From the NCBI GenBank assembly GCA_902624105.1, contig CACNWH010000007.1, positions 1-50,647 of the forward strand: DNA of 50,647 nucleotides, written 5' to 3'. A program made the position numbers and the translations under genes. The stretch's first letter is position 1. Each line of letters starts with the position of its first letter. The notes beneath the pieces were generated by a model that saw only the letters and a list, made by a program, of their open reading frames with translations, was not told where the DNA came from and did no database searches. Shown here in pieces: positions 17,756-27,479 of the stretch. Source of the stretch: an uncultured Prochlorococcus sp. Lineage in GTDB: Bacteria > Cyanobacteriota > Cyanobacteriia > PCC-6307 > Cyanobiaceae.

Positions 17756-18880
17756 ATGAGCTTCGGAAACAATCCAAACTTAAATCAATCGAGTGACATC
17801 CTTCCAAGTCAGAATGCCAAAATAGAAGTAATTGGTGTTGGAGGAGGAGGAAGTAATGCTGTAAACCGCATGATCAATAGTGATCTTGATGGTGTTACAT
17901 TCAGAGTCCTAAACACTGATGCGCAGGCCCTACTGCAATCTTCAGCTACTCAACGAGTTCAATTAGGTCAAAATTTAACAAGAGGCTTGGGTGCAGGAGG
18001 TAATCCAAGTATTGGCCAAAAAGCTGCAGAAGAATCTAAAGAAGAACTTCAACAGGCATTAGAAGGAGCTGACTTGGTTTTCATCGCGGCAGGAATGGGA
18101 GGCGGAACTGGAACTGGAGCAGCTCCGGTTGTCGCAGAGGTATCCAAACAAAGTGGTGCGTTAACTGTTGGTATAGTTACTAAACCTTTTTCTTTTGAAG
18201 GTAAAAGGAGAATGCGTCAAGCTGAAGAAGGCATCACCAGATTGGCTGAAAATGTTGACACTTTAATTGTCATACCAAATGATAAATTGAAAGATGTAAT
18301 TTCTGGAGCTCCGCTACAAGAAGCTTTTAGGAGTGCAGATGATGTGTTAAGAATGGGTGTTAAAGGAATAAGTGATATCATCACTAAACCAGGATTGGTA
18401 AATGTTGATTTTGCTGATATTAGATCTGTAATGACTGAGGCTGGAACAGCCTTAATGGGAATTGGCATAGGTTCTGGGAGATCGCGAGCTTTAGAAGCTG
18501 CTCAAGCAGCCATTAACAGTCCATTACTTGAATCTGATAAAATCAGGGGTGCAAAAGGCTGTGTAATTAACATTACAGGTGGTCATGATATGACTCTTGA
18601 TGATATGACTTCAGCCTCTGACTTTATATATGAAGTTTTAGATCCTGAGGCAAATATTATTGTGGGTGCAGTAATTGATGACTCTATGGAAAGTGAAATC
18701 GCAGTCACAGTGATAGTGACAGGATTTAATTCATCACCTTCAGATAATAATCAAAATTTCAGAAGGAGATTAAATGGAAGTCCTAATAGTCCTTTTTACA
18801 ATATTTCTGATATCAAAGAAAGAGGGGCAAATATTCCAGAATTCCTCAGATTAAGGCAAGATAAAAAAAGTGATAGTTAA
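17756..18880 (+). CDS. ftsZ: Cell division GTPase FtsZ
   Basis: Tubulin homologue that forms the Z ring. The 374-residue product has the tubulin signature GGGTGTGA at 115-122, [15 protein letters not shown] at the N-terminus, the synergy loop with [11 protein letters not shown], and a C-terminal tail with the conserved peptide IPEFLR that binds membrane tethers. The start at ATG 17756 leaves a 178-bp leader after ftsQ, so ftsZ probably has its own promoter. I could not pick a clear -35/-10 pair there. The last codons overlap the region where the opposite-strand SRP RNA must terminate. Confidence 0.97.
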   Translation: MSFGNNPNLNQSSDILPSQNAKIEVIGVGGGGSNAVNRMINSDLDGVTFRVLNTDAQALLQSSATQRVQLGQNLTRGLGAGGNPSIGQKAAEESKEELQQALEGADLVFIAAGMGGGTGTGAAPVVAEVSKQSGALTVGIVTKPFSFEGKRRMRQAEEGITRLAENVDTLIVIPNDKLKDVISGAPLQEAFRSADDVLRMGVKGISDIITKPGLVNVDFADIRSVMTEAGTALMGIGIGSGRSRALEAAQAAINSPLLESDKIRGAKGCVINITGGHDMTLDDMTSASDFIYEVLDPEANIIVGAVIDDSMESEIAVTVIVTGFNSSPSDNNQNFRRRLNGSPNSPFYNISDIKERGANIPEFLRLRQDKKSDS

Positions 18881-18889
18881 CCCTGAGTT
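18862..18889 (-). terminator. Possible terminator of the SRP RNA, inside the ftsZ 3' end
   Basis: On the minus strand, just after the SRP RNA helix, AGTcaTAAC and GTTAACT can pair (7 bp with a 2-nt bulge) around a 5-nt loop. The fold is followed by atcac and a run of seven T (18862-18868). It is weak but correctly placed. The T run lies within the last codons of ftsZ on the other strand. Confidence 0.35.
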
Positions 18890-18987
18890 ATGACTCGGTT
18901 ATCTCGCCTGTTTCAAGCATCCTGCGTGGCTGCTACTTTCCAGTCCTGACCAGATTTAGGCGTTAAAACCGCGAAAGGCCGAGTCAT
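18890..18987 (-). ncRNA. ffs: Signal recognition particle RNA (4.5S type)
   Basis: On the minus strand the conserved SRP domain IV reads GGTCAGGACTGGAAAGTAGC followed by AGCC, the Ffh-binding loop region with asymmetric and symmetric internal loops and a GGAA-type tetraloop. The ends ATGACTCGG and CCGAGTCAT pair to close the hairpin, giving an RNA of about 98 nt, the short bacterial form without an Alu domain. It binds Ffh to target membrane proteins co-translationally. The gene is convergent with ftsZ (10 bp from its stop) and divergent from panB, whose start is only 44 bp away. Confidence 0.93.
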
Positions 18988-19030
18988 TTATAATAATAGC
19001 AATAATTGTTCTAAAAGTTGAAATATTATT

Positions 19031-19804
19031 ATGCTTCCTCAAGAACTAGTTAAATATAAAAATGAGTCAAGAAAAATAATTGCTCTAACAGCATGGGACT
19101 CAATTACAGGTTCATTGGCTGAGCAAGCTGGTGCAGATATAATTCTAATTGGCGATTCATTAGCAATGGTTGCTCTTGGTTATGAGACGACTTTACCAGT
19201 TACGGTAGAGAATATGATTCATCATACAAATGCCGTTTGTAGAGGTATCAAGAATAATTTAGGAAAAGAACCTTTAGTTGTTTGTGACATGCCATTCCTA
19301 AGCTACCAATGTGGAGAAGATAAAGCAGTTGATTATGCTGGACGTATTATTAAAGAGACCCCAGCTAAAGCTGTAAAAATAGAAGGTGCTGAACCTGAAA
19401 TACAATTAGTTATTTCTAGATTAATAAGAATGGGAATTCCAATAATGGGTCATTTAGGATTAACTCCTCAAAGTTATTTAAATCAAGGGCTGAAGAAACA
19501 AGGTGATAATTTCATAAGTCAAGAAAAAATTAAAAAGGAATCCGAGATTCTTGAAAGGATCGGATGCTTTTCATTAGTTTTAGAACACATTCCAAATTCT
19601 CTTTCAAGAGAAATTAGAAATAATTTAAAAATACCTATTATTGGAATAGGGGCAGGCTCAGATTGCGATGGTCAGATAAGAGTAACAGCAGATTTACTTG
19701 GATTAAATGATAAGCAACCGCCATTTTGCGAGCCCCTCATAAATGGGAAAGAAATATTTACAAAAAAATTAAGAGAATGGATAAATTCTGAAAAACTTAA
19801 TTAA
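19031..19804 (+). CDS. panB: 3-methyl-2-oxobutanoate hydroxymethyltransferase
   Basis: First step of pantothenate (CoA) synthesis: hydroxymethylation of alpha-ketoisovalerate using methylene-THF. The 257-residue decameric-type enzyme shows IILIGDSLAMVALGYETT (metal-binding Asp in GDSL), VVCDMPFLSY, VKIEGAE, IMGHLGLTPQ and VLEHIP, all family motifs. The C-terminus is IGIGAGSDCDGQIRVTADLL. The 3' end overlaps that of the convergent radical-SAM gene by 8 bp. Confidence 0.95.
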   Translation: MLPQELVKYKNESRKIIALTAWDSITGSLAEQAGADIILIGDSLAMVALGYETTLPVTVENMIHHTNAVCRGIKNNLGKEPLVVCDMPFLSYQCGEDKAVDYAGRIIKETPAKAVKIEGAEPEIQLVISRLIRMGIPIMGHLGLTPQSYLNQGLKKQGDNFISQEKIKKESEILERIGCFSLVLEHIPNSLSREIRNNLKIPIIGIGAGSDCDGQIRVTADLLGLNDKQPPFCEPLINGKEIFTKKLREWINSEKLN

Positions 19805-21020
19805 CTTCATCCCACCAATTAAACATATCAATAATTATTTGATTACTCAATTCCATACCTTCAGGATCACTTAAAAAAAATCTATCTCCTTCATTCAGCA
19901 AAAGATTAGAATCTCTATATTTTTGCCAACTTGTTAATAATATTGACATATATTTTTTTGAATTATCCTCATCCCATCCTTCTTCAATGAACAATTTTTT
20001 TAAATTTATGCCCTCTTTTATTCTTAAACCTAACATTATTTTTTCATCAAGATCCAACTTTTTTTTTGAATTAACAAGTAAAGAATTATCTAATTGGTTA
20101 TCACATTGATCGATAACCCATTTTTGATAATCATCGATATTTTTTGGTCTAGAAAATCTAATCCCCCATGGAGAGCTTGTCGAACCTTGACCGAAACTCC
20201 ACCATCCTAATCCTTTCCAATAGACTCTATTATGCCTTGATTGATGTCTGGGTAGAGAATAATTAGATATCTCGTATCTTAAATATCCAGAGTTCTTTAA
20301 GATTTCGCTTGTTAATTTGCTGTTTTCAAAAGATTCATCCTGATTAGGTAATGGTAACTTCCCTAAATCCTGTAATTTTTGAAAAACAGTACCTTCTTCA
20401 ACATTTAAATCATAGATTGATATATGAGGTGGGCAAAAACTAATAGTTTTTTCTAAATCATTCTGCCAGGTTGATAGATTACTTTTGGGGAGATTTTGTA
20501 TTAGATCTAAACTCCAACTTTTAATAAAATTATTTTTTTTTGCATTTTTCAGCCAATCACATGAGTCTTCTACATCTTTAGAGGTATGTCTTCTCCCAGC
20601 TCCTTTTAAGACTTGGTTGTTAAAACTTTGTGCTCCCAAGCTAAACCTATTTATACCTGCATTTATAAACCCATATAAATCTTTTTCTTCAAAACTAGCT
20701 GGATCAACCTCCATTGTTATTTCAGCGCCATAATCAATTCCATAATTAGTTCGAAAAATTGAAATTAATTCTGCCATTTGTGTGGGTTCCAATATTGATG
20801 GAGTTCCCCCACCTATATAGATTGTGGATAATGGAGATTTGTGTTTAATTGACAATATTTCTTTTTTTAAAAAATATAAATAATCATTTATTACTTTAAT
20901 ACCATTTTCTGAAGTATTCTTAATTTCATCTCCAATAGGAACAATTGAAAAATCACAATAGAAACATCTTCTATGGCAAAAAGGAATATGAACATAGGCA
21001 CTTCTTGGTGGTGAAAACAT
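19797..21020 (-). CDS. hemW: Radical-SAM HemW-like protein (HemN family)
   Basis: 407-residue radical-SAM protein. The cluster motif is CHRRCFYCDF (Cys15, Cys19, Cys22), followed by IYIGGGTPSIL and the EVDPASF and RFSLGAQSFN segments shared by HemN and HemW. The motif continues CDF rather than the extra-cysteine C-x-C of true HemN, which argues for the HemW-type heme chaperone rather than a coproporphyrinogen dehydrogenase. Many genomes label it coproporphyrinogen III oxidase. A C-terminal HemN_C domain (about 320-400) is present. It has its own upstream region shared with the divergent PIN/TRAM gene (about 100 bp). Confidence 0.85.
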   Translation of the reverse strand: MFSPPRSAYVHIPFCHRRCFYCDFSIVPIGDEIKNTSENGIKVINDYLYFLKKEILSIKHKSPLSTIYIGGGTPSILEPTQMAELISIFRTNYGIDYGAEITMEVDPASFEEKDLYGFINAGINRFSLGAQSFNNQVLKGAGRRHTSKDVEDSCDWLKNAKKNNFIKSWSLDLIQNLPKSNLSTWQNDLEKTISFCPPHISIYDLNVEEGTVFQKLQDLGKLPLPNQDESFENSKLTSEILKNSGYLRYEISNYSLPRHQSRHNRVYWKGLGWWSFGQGSTSSPWGIRFSRPKNIDDYQKWVIDQCDNQLDNSLLVNSKKKLDLDEKIMLGLRIKEGINLKKLFIEEGWDEDNSKKYMSILLTSWQKYRDSNLLLNEGDRFFLSDPEGMELSNQIIIDMFNWWDEVN

Positions 21021-21118
21021 ATCTAATTAATTAAGAAATTTCTTGAGGAGATCACAATAAAGCTTTGTAAAACAAAATCTTTATTTACTCAATTAATAAA
21101 GCCTAGTAGATTAGGGTC

Positions 21119-22228
21119 ATGACAGATATTTTAGTAATTATTTTATTTATATTGTCTGGTGCTGCCTCAGGTTGGCTTGGGGTTGATTTATTACCTGTTG
21201 ATAATTTAAAACAAGTTTCAAATGTTGAAGGTTTTAGAATTGTTTTATCAATAATTGGTTCTTTTGTTGGTTTAGCTGCAGGGTTTGTTTTTTTGCAACT
21301 GAGAAAAACATTTCTTGATCAAATAAGGACAATGCCAACGGATTTACTAATTAGTAGAGCTGTTGGACTTATTCTTGGATTACTTGTAGCTAATTTACTT
21401 TTAGCACCAATACTACTAATACCATTTCCCAGAGAGGTATTTTTCGCAAAACCATTAGCGGCAATTTTAAGCAATATCTTTTTTGGAGTTCTTGGTTATA
21501 AATTAGCTGATACCCATGGTAGAACCTTATTAAGACTATTTAACCCAAACAATACAGACGCATATTTAGTTAATGAAGGCATCTTACCTGCTGCTAGTCC
21601 TAAAATTCTTGATACAAGCGTAATCATTGATGGAAGGATTAATGGATTATTAAATTGTGGATTACTCGAAGGACAAATAATTGTAGCTCAAAGTGTAATA
21701 GATGAATTACAAACATTGGCCGATTCCAGCAGTAATGAAAAAAGATCAAAAGGAAGAAGGGGACTAAAATTATTAAAAGAACTAAGAGAGATTTATGGAA
21801 GAAGATTAGTAATTAATCCTACGAAATATGAAGGAGATGGTACCGATGAAAAACTTCTAAAGATAACTCAGGACATGGCTGGAACTCTAATTACAGTGGA
21901 CTATAATCTCTACCAAATTGCGGAAGTAAAAGAATTAAAAGTTTTAAATTTGAGTGACTTGGTAATTGCATTGAGACCTGAAGTTCAACCAGGTGAATCA
22001 CTTAACATAAAAATTGTTAGAGAAGGCAAAGAGAAAATGCAAGGGATTGGTTATTTGGATGATGGAACAATGATTGTTGTTGAGGAAGCGAAACAATTCG
22101 TAGGCACTAGATTAAACATTGTAATTACTGGTGCATTGCAGACACCGACAGGTCGTATGGCATTTGGTAAACTTCTAAATGATCCAGAGTCAAACAAATC
22201 TTTTAAATCTGAAGCAACTGAGGGCTAA
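21119..22228 (+). CDS. Membrane protein with PIN and TRAM domains (YacL-like)
   Basis: 369 residues. Four hydrophobic segments fill the first 135 residues. A PIN-type RNase domain runs from about 160 to 280, with acidic active-site residues in ILDTSVIIDGRI, VIDELQTLAD, DGTDEKLLK and ITVDYNLYQIAE. A TRAM RNA-binding domain follows (about 285-350, QPGESLNIKIVREGKEKMQG). The architecture matches the YacL family of membrane-anchored putative RNases found in Firmicutes and cyanobacteria. RNA substrate unknown. It is followed by clpR after 40 bp on the same strand. Confidence 0.85.
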   Translation: MTDILVIILFILSGAASGWLGVDLLPVDNLKQVSNVEGFRIVLSIIGSFVGLAAGFVFLQLRKTFLDQIRTMPTDLLISRAVGLILGLLVANLLLAPILLIPFPREVFFAKPLAAILSNIFFGVLGYKLADTHGRTLLRLFNPNNTDAYLVNEGILPAASPKILDTSVIIDGRINGLLNCGLLEGQIIVAQSVIDELQTLADSSSNEKRSKGRRGLKLLKELREIYGRRLVINPTKYEGDGTDEKLLKITQDMAGTLITVDYNLYQIAEVKELKVLNLSDLVIALRPEVQPGESLNIKIVREGKEKMQGIGYLDDGTMIVVEEAKQFVGTRLNIVITGALQTPTGRMAFGKLLNDPESNKSFKSEATEG

Positions 22229-22268
22229 CACTAGCTAGAATCATTTATAGAAAACTAATTTAATAAAT

Positions 22269-22931
22269 ATGACGGTTTCCGCTCCTTATTACGGCGATAA
22301 TACCGTAATGAGAACACCACCTCCAGATCTTCCCTCTTTATTACTAAAGGAAAGAATTGTTTACCTTGGATTGCCTTTATTTTCTGATGATGATGCTAAG
22401 CGTCAATTAGGTATGGACGTTACTGAACTAATTATTGCGCAGCTTTTATATCTTGAATTTGACAATCCAGAGAAACCAATTTTCTTTTATATAAATTCAA
22501 CAGGAACAAGTTGGTATACTGGCGATGCTGTTGGATTTGAAACTGAAGCATTCGCAATATGCGATACTATTAGCTACATAAAACCTGCTGTTCATACTAT
22601 TTGTATAGGGCAAGCGATGGGCACCGCAGCAGTAATTCTTTCATCTGGAACGAAAGGTCAGAGAGCCGCCCTTCCACATGCATCAATTGTTTTACATCAA
22701 CCAATTAGTGGAGCTAGAGGTCAAGCTACAGATATACAAATTAGAGCAGAAGAGGTTTTAAAGAATAAAAAATCAATGCTCGAAATTCTATCAAGGAATA
22801 CAGGTAAGAGCTTAGATGAACTTTCAAAAGATTCTGACCGAATGAGTTATCTTAATCCACATCAAGCAGTGGAATATGGTGTTATTGATAGAGTACTCAC
22901 AAGTCAAAAAGATTTACCAACAAACATTTAA
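22269..22931 (+). CDS. clpR: ClpR, catalytically inactive ClpP-type subunit
   Basis: 220-residue ClpP-fold subunit of the cyanobacterial ClpP3/R proteolytic core. The protease fold is plain (IFFYINSTGT, ALPHASIVLHQP with His143, YGVIDRVL). In the nucleophile elbow the usual serine is replaced: the protein has CIGQAMGTAAVIL, with Gly118 where active ClpP has Ser. The loop after INSTG carries an insertion (TSWYTGDAVGFETE), a feature of ClpR. It is therefore structural, forming mixed rings with the active ClpP3 encoded 12 bp downstream. In Synechococcus the ClpP3/R core works with ClpC. Confidence 0.92.
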   Translation: MTVSAPYYGDNTVMRTPPPDLPSLLLKERIVYLGLPLFSDDDAKRQLGMDVTELIIAQLLYLEFDNPEKPIFFYINSTGTSWYTGDAVGFETEAFAICDTISYIKPAVHTICIGQAMGTAAVILSSGTKGQRAALPHASIVLHQPISGARGQATDIQIRAEEVLKNKKSMLEILSRNTGKSLDELSKDSDRMSYLNPHQAVEYGVIDRVLTSQKDLPTNI

Positions 22932-22943
22932 ATTATTTTTATC

Positions 22944-23549
22944 ATGCCAATAGGAACTCCAAGCGTGCCTTATAGACTTCCTGGAAGTCAATACGAGAGA
23001 TGGGTTGACATTTATACAAGGCTAGGTGTCGAAAGAATTTTATTCCTCGGACAAGAAGTAAATGATGGGATTGCAAATAGTCTTGTAGCTCAAATGTTAT
23101 ATCTTGACTCTGATGATAATTCAAAGCCAATATATCTTTACATAAATAGCCCTGGAGGCTCGGTAACTGCTGGGTTAGCCATTTATGACACTATTAAATA
23201 TGTTAAAAGTGATGTTGTAACGATTTGCGTTGGTTTAGCCGCATCAATGGGTGCATTTTTATTGGCAGCAGGAACTAAAGGCAAACGTGTTGCTCTTCCT
23301 CATAGCAGAATAATGATTCATCAACCTTTAGGAGGAACTTCTCAAAGGCAAGCAAGCGATATTGAAATCGAAGCAAAAGAAATTTTAAGAATCAAAGATA
23401 TGTTAAACAATTCAATGGCAGATATGACAGGACAAACATTTGAAAAAATTGAAAAAGATACTGACAGAGATTATTTCTTAAGCGCTGAAGAAGCGAAAAA
23501 TTATGGTCTTATAGATCGTGTTATTACCCATCCAAGTGATGCGAAATAA
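22944..23549 (+). CDS. clpP3: ATP-dependent Clp protease proteolytic subunit ClpP3
   Basis: 201-residue active serine protease subunit. The catalytic triad is complete: Ser101 in [10 protein letters not shown], His126 in MIHQPLGG and the Asp in TDRDYFLS (about 176). The preceding [11 protein letters not shown] forms the oxyanion loop. It is the partner of ClpR, encoded directly upstream with a 12-bp spacer, and the pair is expected to form the ClpP3/R heteroheptameric rings. No terminator is obvious, but a long palindrome lies downstream before ilvC. Confidence 0.95.
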   Translation: MPIGTPSVPYRLPGSQYERWVDIYTRLGVERILFLGQEVNDGIANSLVAQMLYLDSDDNSKPIYLYINSPGGSVTAGLAIYDTIKYVKSDVVTICVGLAASMGAFLLAAGTKGKRVALPHSRIMIHQPLGGTSQRQASDIEIEAKEILRIKDMLNNSMADMTGQTFEKIEKDTDRDYFLSAEEAKNYGLIDRVITHPSDAK

Positions 23550-23590
23550 AATCCAATAAATAAATATTTGTAAATGATAATTCGCCTTAT

Positions 23591-23618
23591 TTTAACCAAA
23601 TAAGTTTATTTAGTTAAA
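23591..23618. repeat. 28-bp near-perfect palindrome upstream of ilvC
   Basis: The left arm TTTAAC-c-AAATAA (23591-23603) and right arm TTATTT-a-GTTAAA (23606-23618) are inverted copies around a 2-bp centre GT, with one mismatch (c/a). It lies between clpP3 (ends 23549) and ilvC (starts 23665), 46 bp before the ilvC ATG. The very short centre favours a dimeric-protein operator over a hairpin terminator, and no T run follows. The regulator is unknown. Confidence 0.5.
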
Positions 23619-23628
23619 TAATGTCTAA

Positions 23629-25655
<2,027 letters not shown>

Positions 25656-25705
25656 CTTCTAGCAGGTGTAATATTTTTAAATTAAAATGTATTTAAAACT
25701 AAATT

Positions 25706-25951
25706 ATGAGCAGTAATAAATTAAACGACTCAGAATCAATTAACGATTCTGAAAATATTTCAACCATTAGTAATGAAGCCTCTAAATGGATAGATAATAG
25801 TGGTGATGAAGTAAAAGACGTATTTGGATTTAATGCAAGTGCTGAGCTTGTAAATGGAAGGGCTGCCATGGTTGGATTCTTTATGCTGATACTAACGGAA
25901 TTAGTTTTTCATGGTCGTCCAGTTACTTCTGCAATATTTGGAATTAATTGA
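25706..25951 (+). CDS. hli: High-light-inducible protein (Hli/Scp)
   Basis: 81 residues. A hydrophilic, Ser/Asn/Asp-rich N-terminus of 35 residues precedes the one-helix chlorophyll-binding core FGFNASAELVNGRAAMVGFF. Glu47, Asn50 and Arg52 are the expected pigment and helix-pair ligands (E-x-x-N-x-R). The membrane helix is about 44-67. Hli proteins dimerise in the thylakoid and protect photosystem assembly and chlorophyll during light stress, so light induction is likely. The stop overlaps the TTG/ATG region of the next small gene. Confidence 0.93.
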   Translation: MSSNKLNDSESINDSENISTISNEASKWIDNSGDEVKDVFGFNASAELVNGRAAMVGFFMLILTELVFHGRPVTSAIFGIN

Positions 25952-25953
25952 TT

Positions 25954-26163
25954 ATGGAAGAAACAAATAACAAATTTAAGGTATTTTTATACATTTCTGT
26001 TTGGGTCATTATTTGGGGATCAATCGCCTCTTTAATAGATTTACCTTTTCTAAAAAGTGGTATTTATTCTGAGGGAGATTTAGGGCAATATTTAACTTTT
26101 TCTATTACCGCTATGATTGCTATTATTTGTGCTAAAAATATTTTTGGTAAAATAAACTTATAA
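25954..26163 (+). CDS. Small two-helix membrane protein, unknown
   Basis: 69 residues from ATG 25954 (a TTG two codons earlier overlaps the Hli stop). Two hydrophobic segments, about 11-30 (FLYISVWVIIWGSIASLIDL) and 45-65 (YLTFSITAMIAIICAKNIF), are separated by KSGIYSEGDLGQ. The gene is 2 bp from the hli gene and clearly in the same transcript, so it may act in the thylakoid membrane with Hli, which is inference. I recognise no family. Its 3' end overlaps the convergent gene by 6 bp. Confidence 0.65.
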   Translation: MEETNNKFKVFLYISVWVIIWGSIASLIDLPFLKSGIYSEGDLGQYLTFSITAMIAIICAKNIFGKINL

Positions 26164-26412
26164 AAATCTATATCTAAATCTTTTAATAACTTTCGCACTA
26201 ACACCATTTTCCATATTTTCATATAGTATCCACTTATGAGTTTCTGTATCATGATCACACCCAACGCTAGAGGAATTAGAATAACTAGATAAGAGTGTAT
26301 GACATGCCCTATCTGCTTCAAAAGCTGAGTTATATGCTAGAAACCAATAAGTCAGAATAAAAAGTAAAACCAAAGTTAATAATATTTGCGATATTAGACT
26401 TACTATTTTCAT
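26158..26412 (-). CDS. Small exported or membrane protein with two conserved-looking cysteines, unknown
   Basis: 84 residues from ATG 26412 (an in-frame TTG at 26424 would add four). One N-terminal hydrophobic helix (about 5-27) could be a signal anchor. The remainder contains ADRACHTLLSSYSNSSSVGC, where two cysteines could form a disulfide outside the cytosol, and ends in a basic KRFRYRFL. I recognise no family. It is a plausible gene because the gap would otherwise be large and the composition is not that of a shadow frame. It is convergent with the Hli-linked gene. Confidence 0.5.
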   Translation of the reverse strand: MKIVSLISQILLTLVLLFILTYWFLAYNSAFEADRACHTLLSSYSNSSSVGCDHDTETHKWILYENMENGVSAKVIKRFRYRFL

Positions 26413-26481
26413 AAACTTAAACAAATATATATTTAATAATTTAGCATTTAAATCAAATTATCATTTATAAATATAAATTAA

Positions 26482-26727
26482 CTACCTTCCAAAATTGAAT
26501 ATAAAATCATGAAAAGATTCATTATTTAAAAATAATATAATTCCGATCAAAAGTATAAAATTCAAGCCTAATACTATAGTGGCAAAAATATTAATTTGTC
26601 TTTTGCCAGGCAATGTGTAAGTAAATTTCTTTTCCGCAAGTATTTTGGCTAACCCTGTTTTAGGATTTTTAATTTCTTCAGCTTTATCATTATCTAAATT
26701 CGAATTGTTTGAAAAACCTTTGTTCAT
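26482..26727 (-). CDS. Small single-helix membrane protein, unknown
   Basis: 81 residues starting at ATG 26727. The first 50 residues are polar (NPKTGLAKILAEKKFTYTLP), then one membrane helix (about 50-69, ATIVLGLNFILLIGIILFL), then a short NNESFHDFIFNFGR tail. No known domain is recognised. It lies between two other small minus-strand genes, 70 and 54 bp away, so it may be expressed singly. Short single-helix proteins of this kind are common and conserved among Prochlorococcus. Confidence 0.6.
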   Translation of the reverse strand: MNKGFSNNSNLDNDKAEEIKNPKTGLAKILAEKKFTYTLPGKRQINIFATIVLGLNFILLIGIILFLNNESFHDFIFNFGR

Positions 26728-26780
26728 AAAAATAATATTTCAAACCTATAGTATTCTATGTTTTTAAATTTTTTTTAAAA

Positions 26781-27101
26781 TTAACAATTTTTAATTAGAG
26801 ATGGAATTGTTTTCCCAGATACATTATCTTTTTCTTTATCAAAATAAATATTTCTTATAAGCTCAGTTTGCAAACCTAATATACTTGTTTGACATTTTAG
26901 ATTGCCCTCATAGTATTCCCTTAACTGCATTCGTTCAGTAAGTATGATAATTTTCTTACACTTATCCTCATCCTCAGCCTGAAAACATTTTTTCAATTCC
27001 TTTAAAAATGATGAATGATAATGAGGTTTAGATGATACCATGTCTGCAAAGCAGTTTAATACCAAGAAAGTCAAAATGAATAATTTTCTTCTTACAGTCA
27101 T
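26781..27101 (-). CDS. Small secreted protein with signal peptide, unknown
   Basis: 106 residues from ATG 27101. The N-terminus RRKLFILTFLVLNCFADMVSSKP looks like a signal peptide, and the mature part contains Cys residues (KKCFQAEDEDKCKK, NLKCQT, final NC) that could form disulfides in the periplasm. A longer frame starting at 27149 would run into the HU terminator, whose A/T tract is at 27150-27156, so the ATG at 27101 is preferred. No family is recognised. Confidence 0.6.
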   Translation of the reverse strand: MTVRRKLFILTFLVLNCFADMVSSKPHYHSSFLKELKKCFQAEDEDKCKKIIILTERMQLREYYEGNLKCQTSILGLQTELIRNIYFDKEKDNVSGKTIPSLIKNC

Positions 27102-27149
27102 GAACAATTTTTTAACTTTATAAGACCAAACTGGATAAAAATATTTCAT

Positions 27150-27176
27150 AAAAAAAGGGGCTCATATTGAGCACCC
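27150..27176 (-). terminator. Rho-independent terminator of HU
   Basis: On the minus strand GGGTGCTC pairs with GAGCCCC (7 bp, one bulged T) around the loop AATAT and is followed directly by seven T. It lies 28 bp after the HU stop codon. It is the clearest intrinsic terminator in the window. Confidence 0.85.
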
Positions 27177-27203
27177 TAATACAGGATAATACATCTAAAT
27201 ATA

Positions 27204-27479
27204 TTAACCTTGTACTCTATCTTTAAATAATTTTCCTGCTGAGAATGTGGGTACTCTCTTAGCTGGAATAGCTATTTTTTCACCTGTTTTAGGGTTTAGG
27301 CCCTGTCTAGCAGAACGATCTCTTGGCTCAAAAGAACCAAATCCTAGTATGGAGACTTTTTTGCCTTCCACAACTGAATCAACGATAGTTTCAATGGCTG
27401 CATCAACAACTAAGGAAACATCTGTTTTTGTGAGCTCAGTACGAGCGGCAACAAGATTTACTAAATCAGCTTTGTTCAT
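27204..27479 (-). CDS. hup: DNA-binding protein HU
   Basis: 91-residue nucleoid protein that binds and bends DNA without sequence specificity. The sequence is a standard HU: MNKADLVNLVAARTELTKTD, then GFGSFEPRDRSARQGLNPKT with the conserved beta-arm tip NPKTGEKIAIPAKRVPTFS, then GKLFKDRVQG. It could be labelled himA or hupB in other annotations, but as a single-copy 91-residue form it is HU rather than IHF. It has its own terminator. A long upstream region with a GC-rich hairpin (27570-27589) may be its 5' leader. Confidence 0.95.
   Translation of the reverse strand: MNKADLVNLVAARTELTKTDVSLVVDAAIETIVDSVVEGKKVSILGFGSFEPRDRSARQGLNPKTGEKIAIPAKRVPTFSAGKLFKDRVQG

Noticed and set aside
19797-21020. 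True oxygen-independent coproporphyrinogen dehydrogenase (HemN)
   Set aside because: The motif continues CDF after the CxxxCxxC instead of the extra cysteine of HemN, so the HemW-type assignment is preferred.
26064-26321. Minus-strand 85-codon frame
   Set aside because: It overlaps two better-supported small genes in other frames and has no distinctive features.
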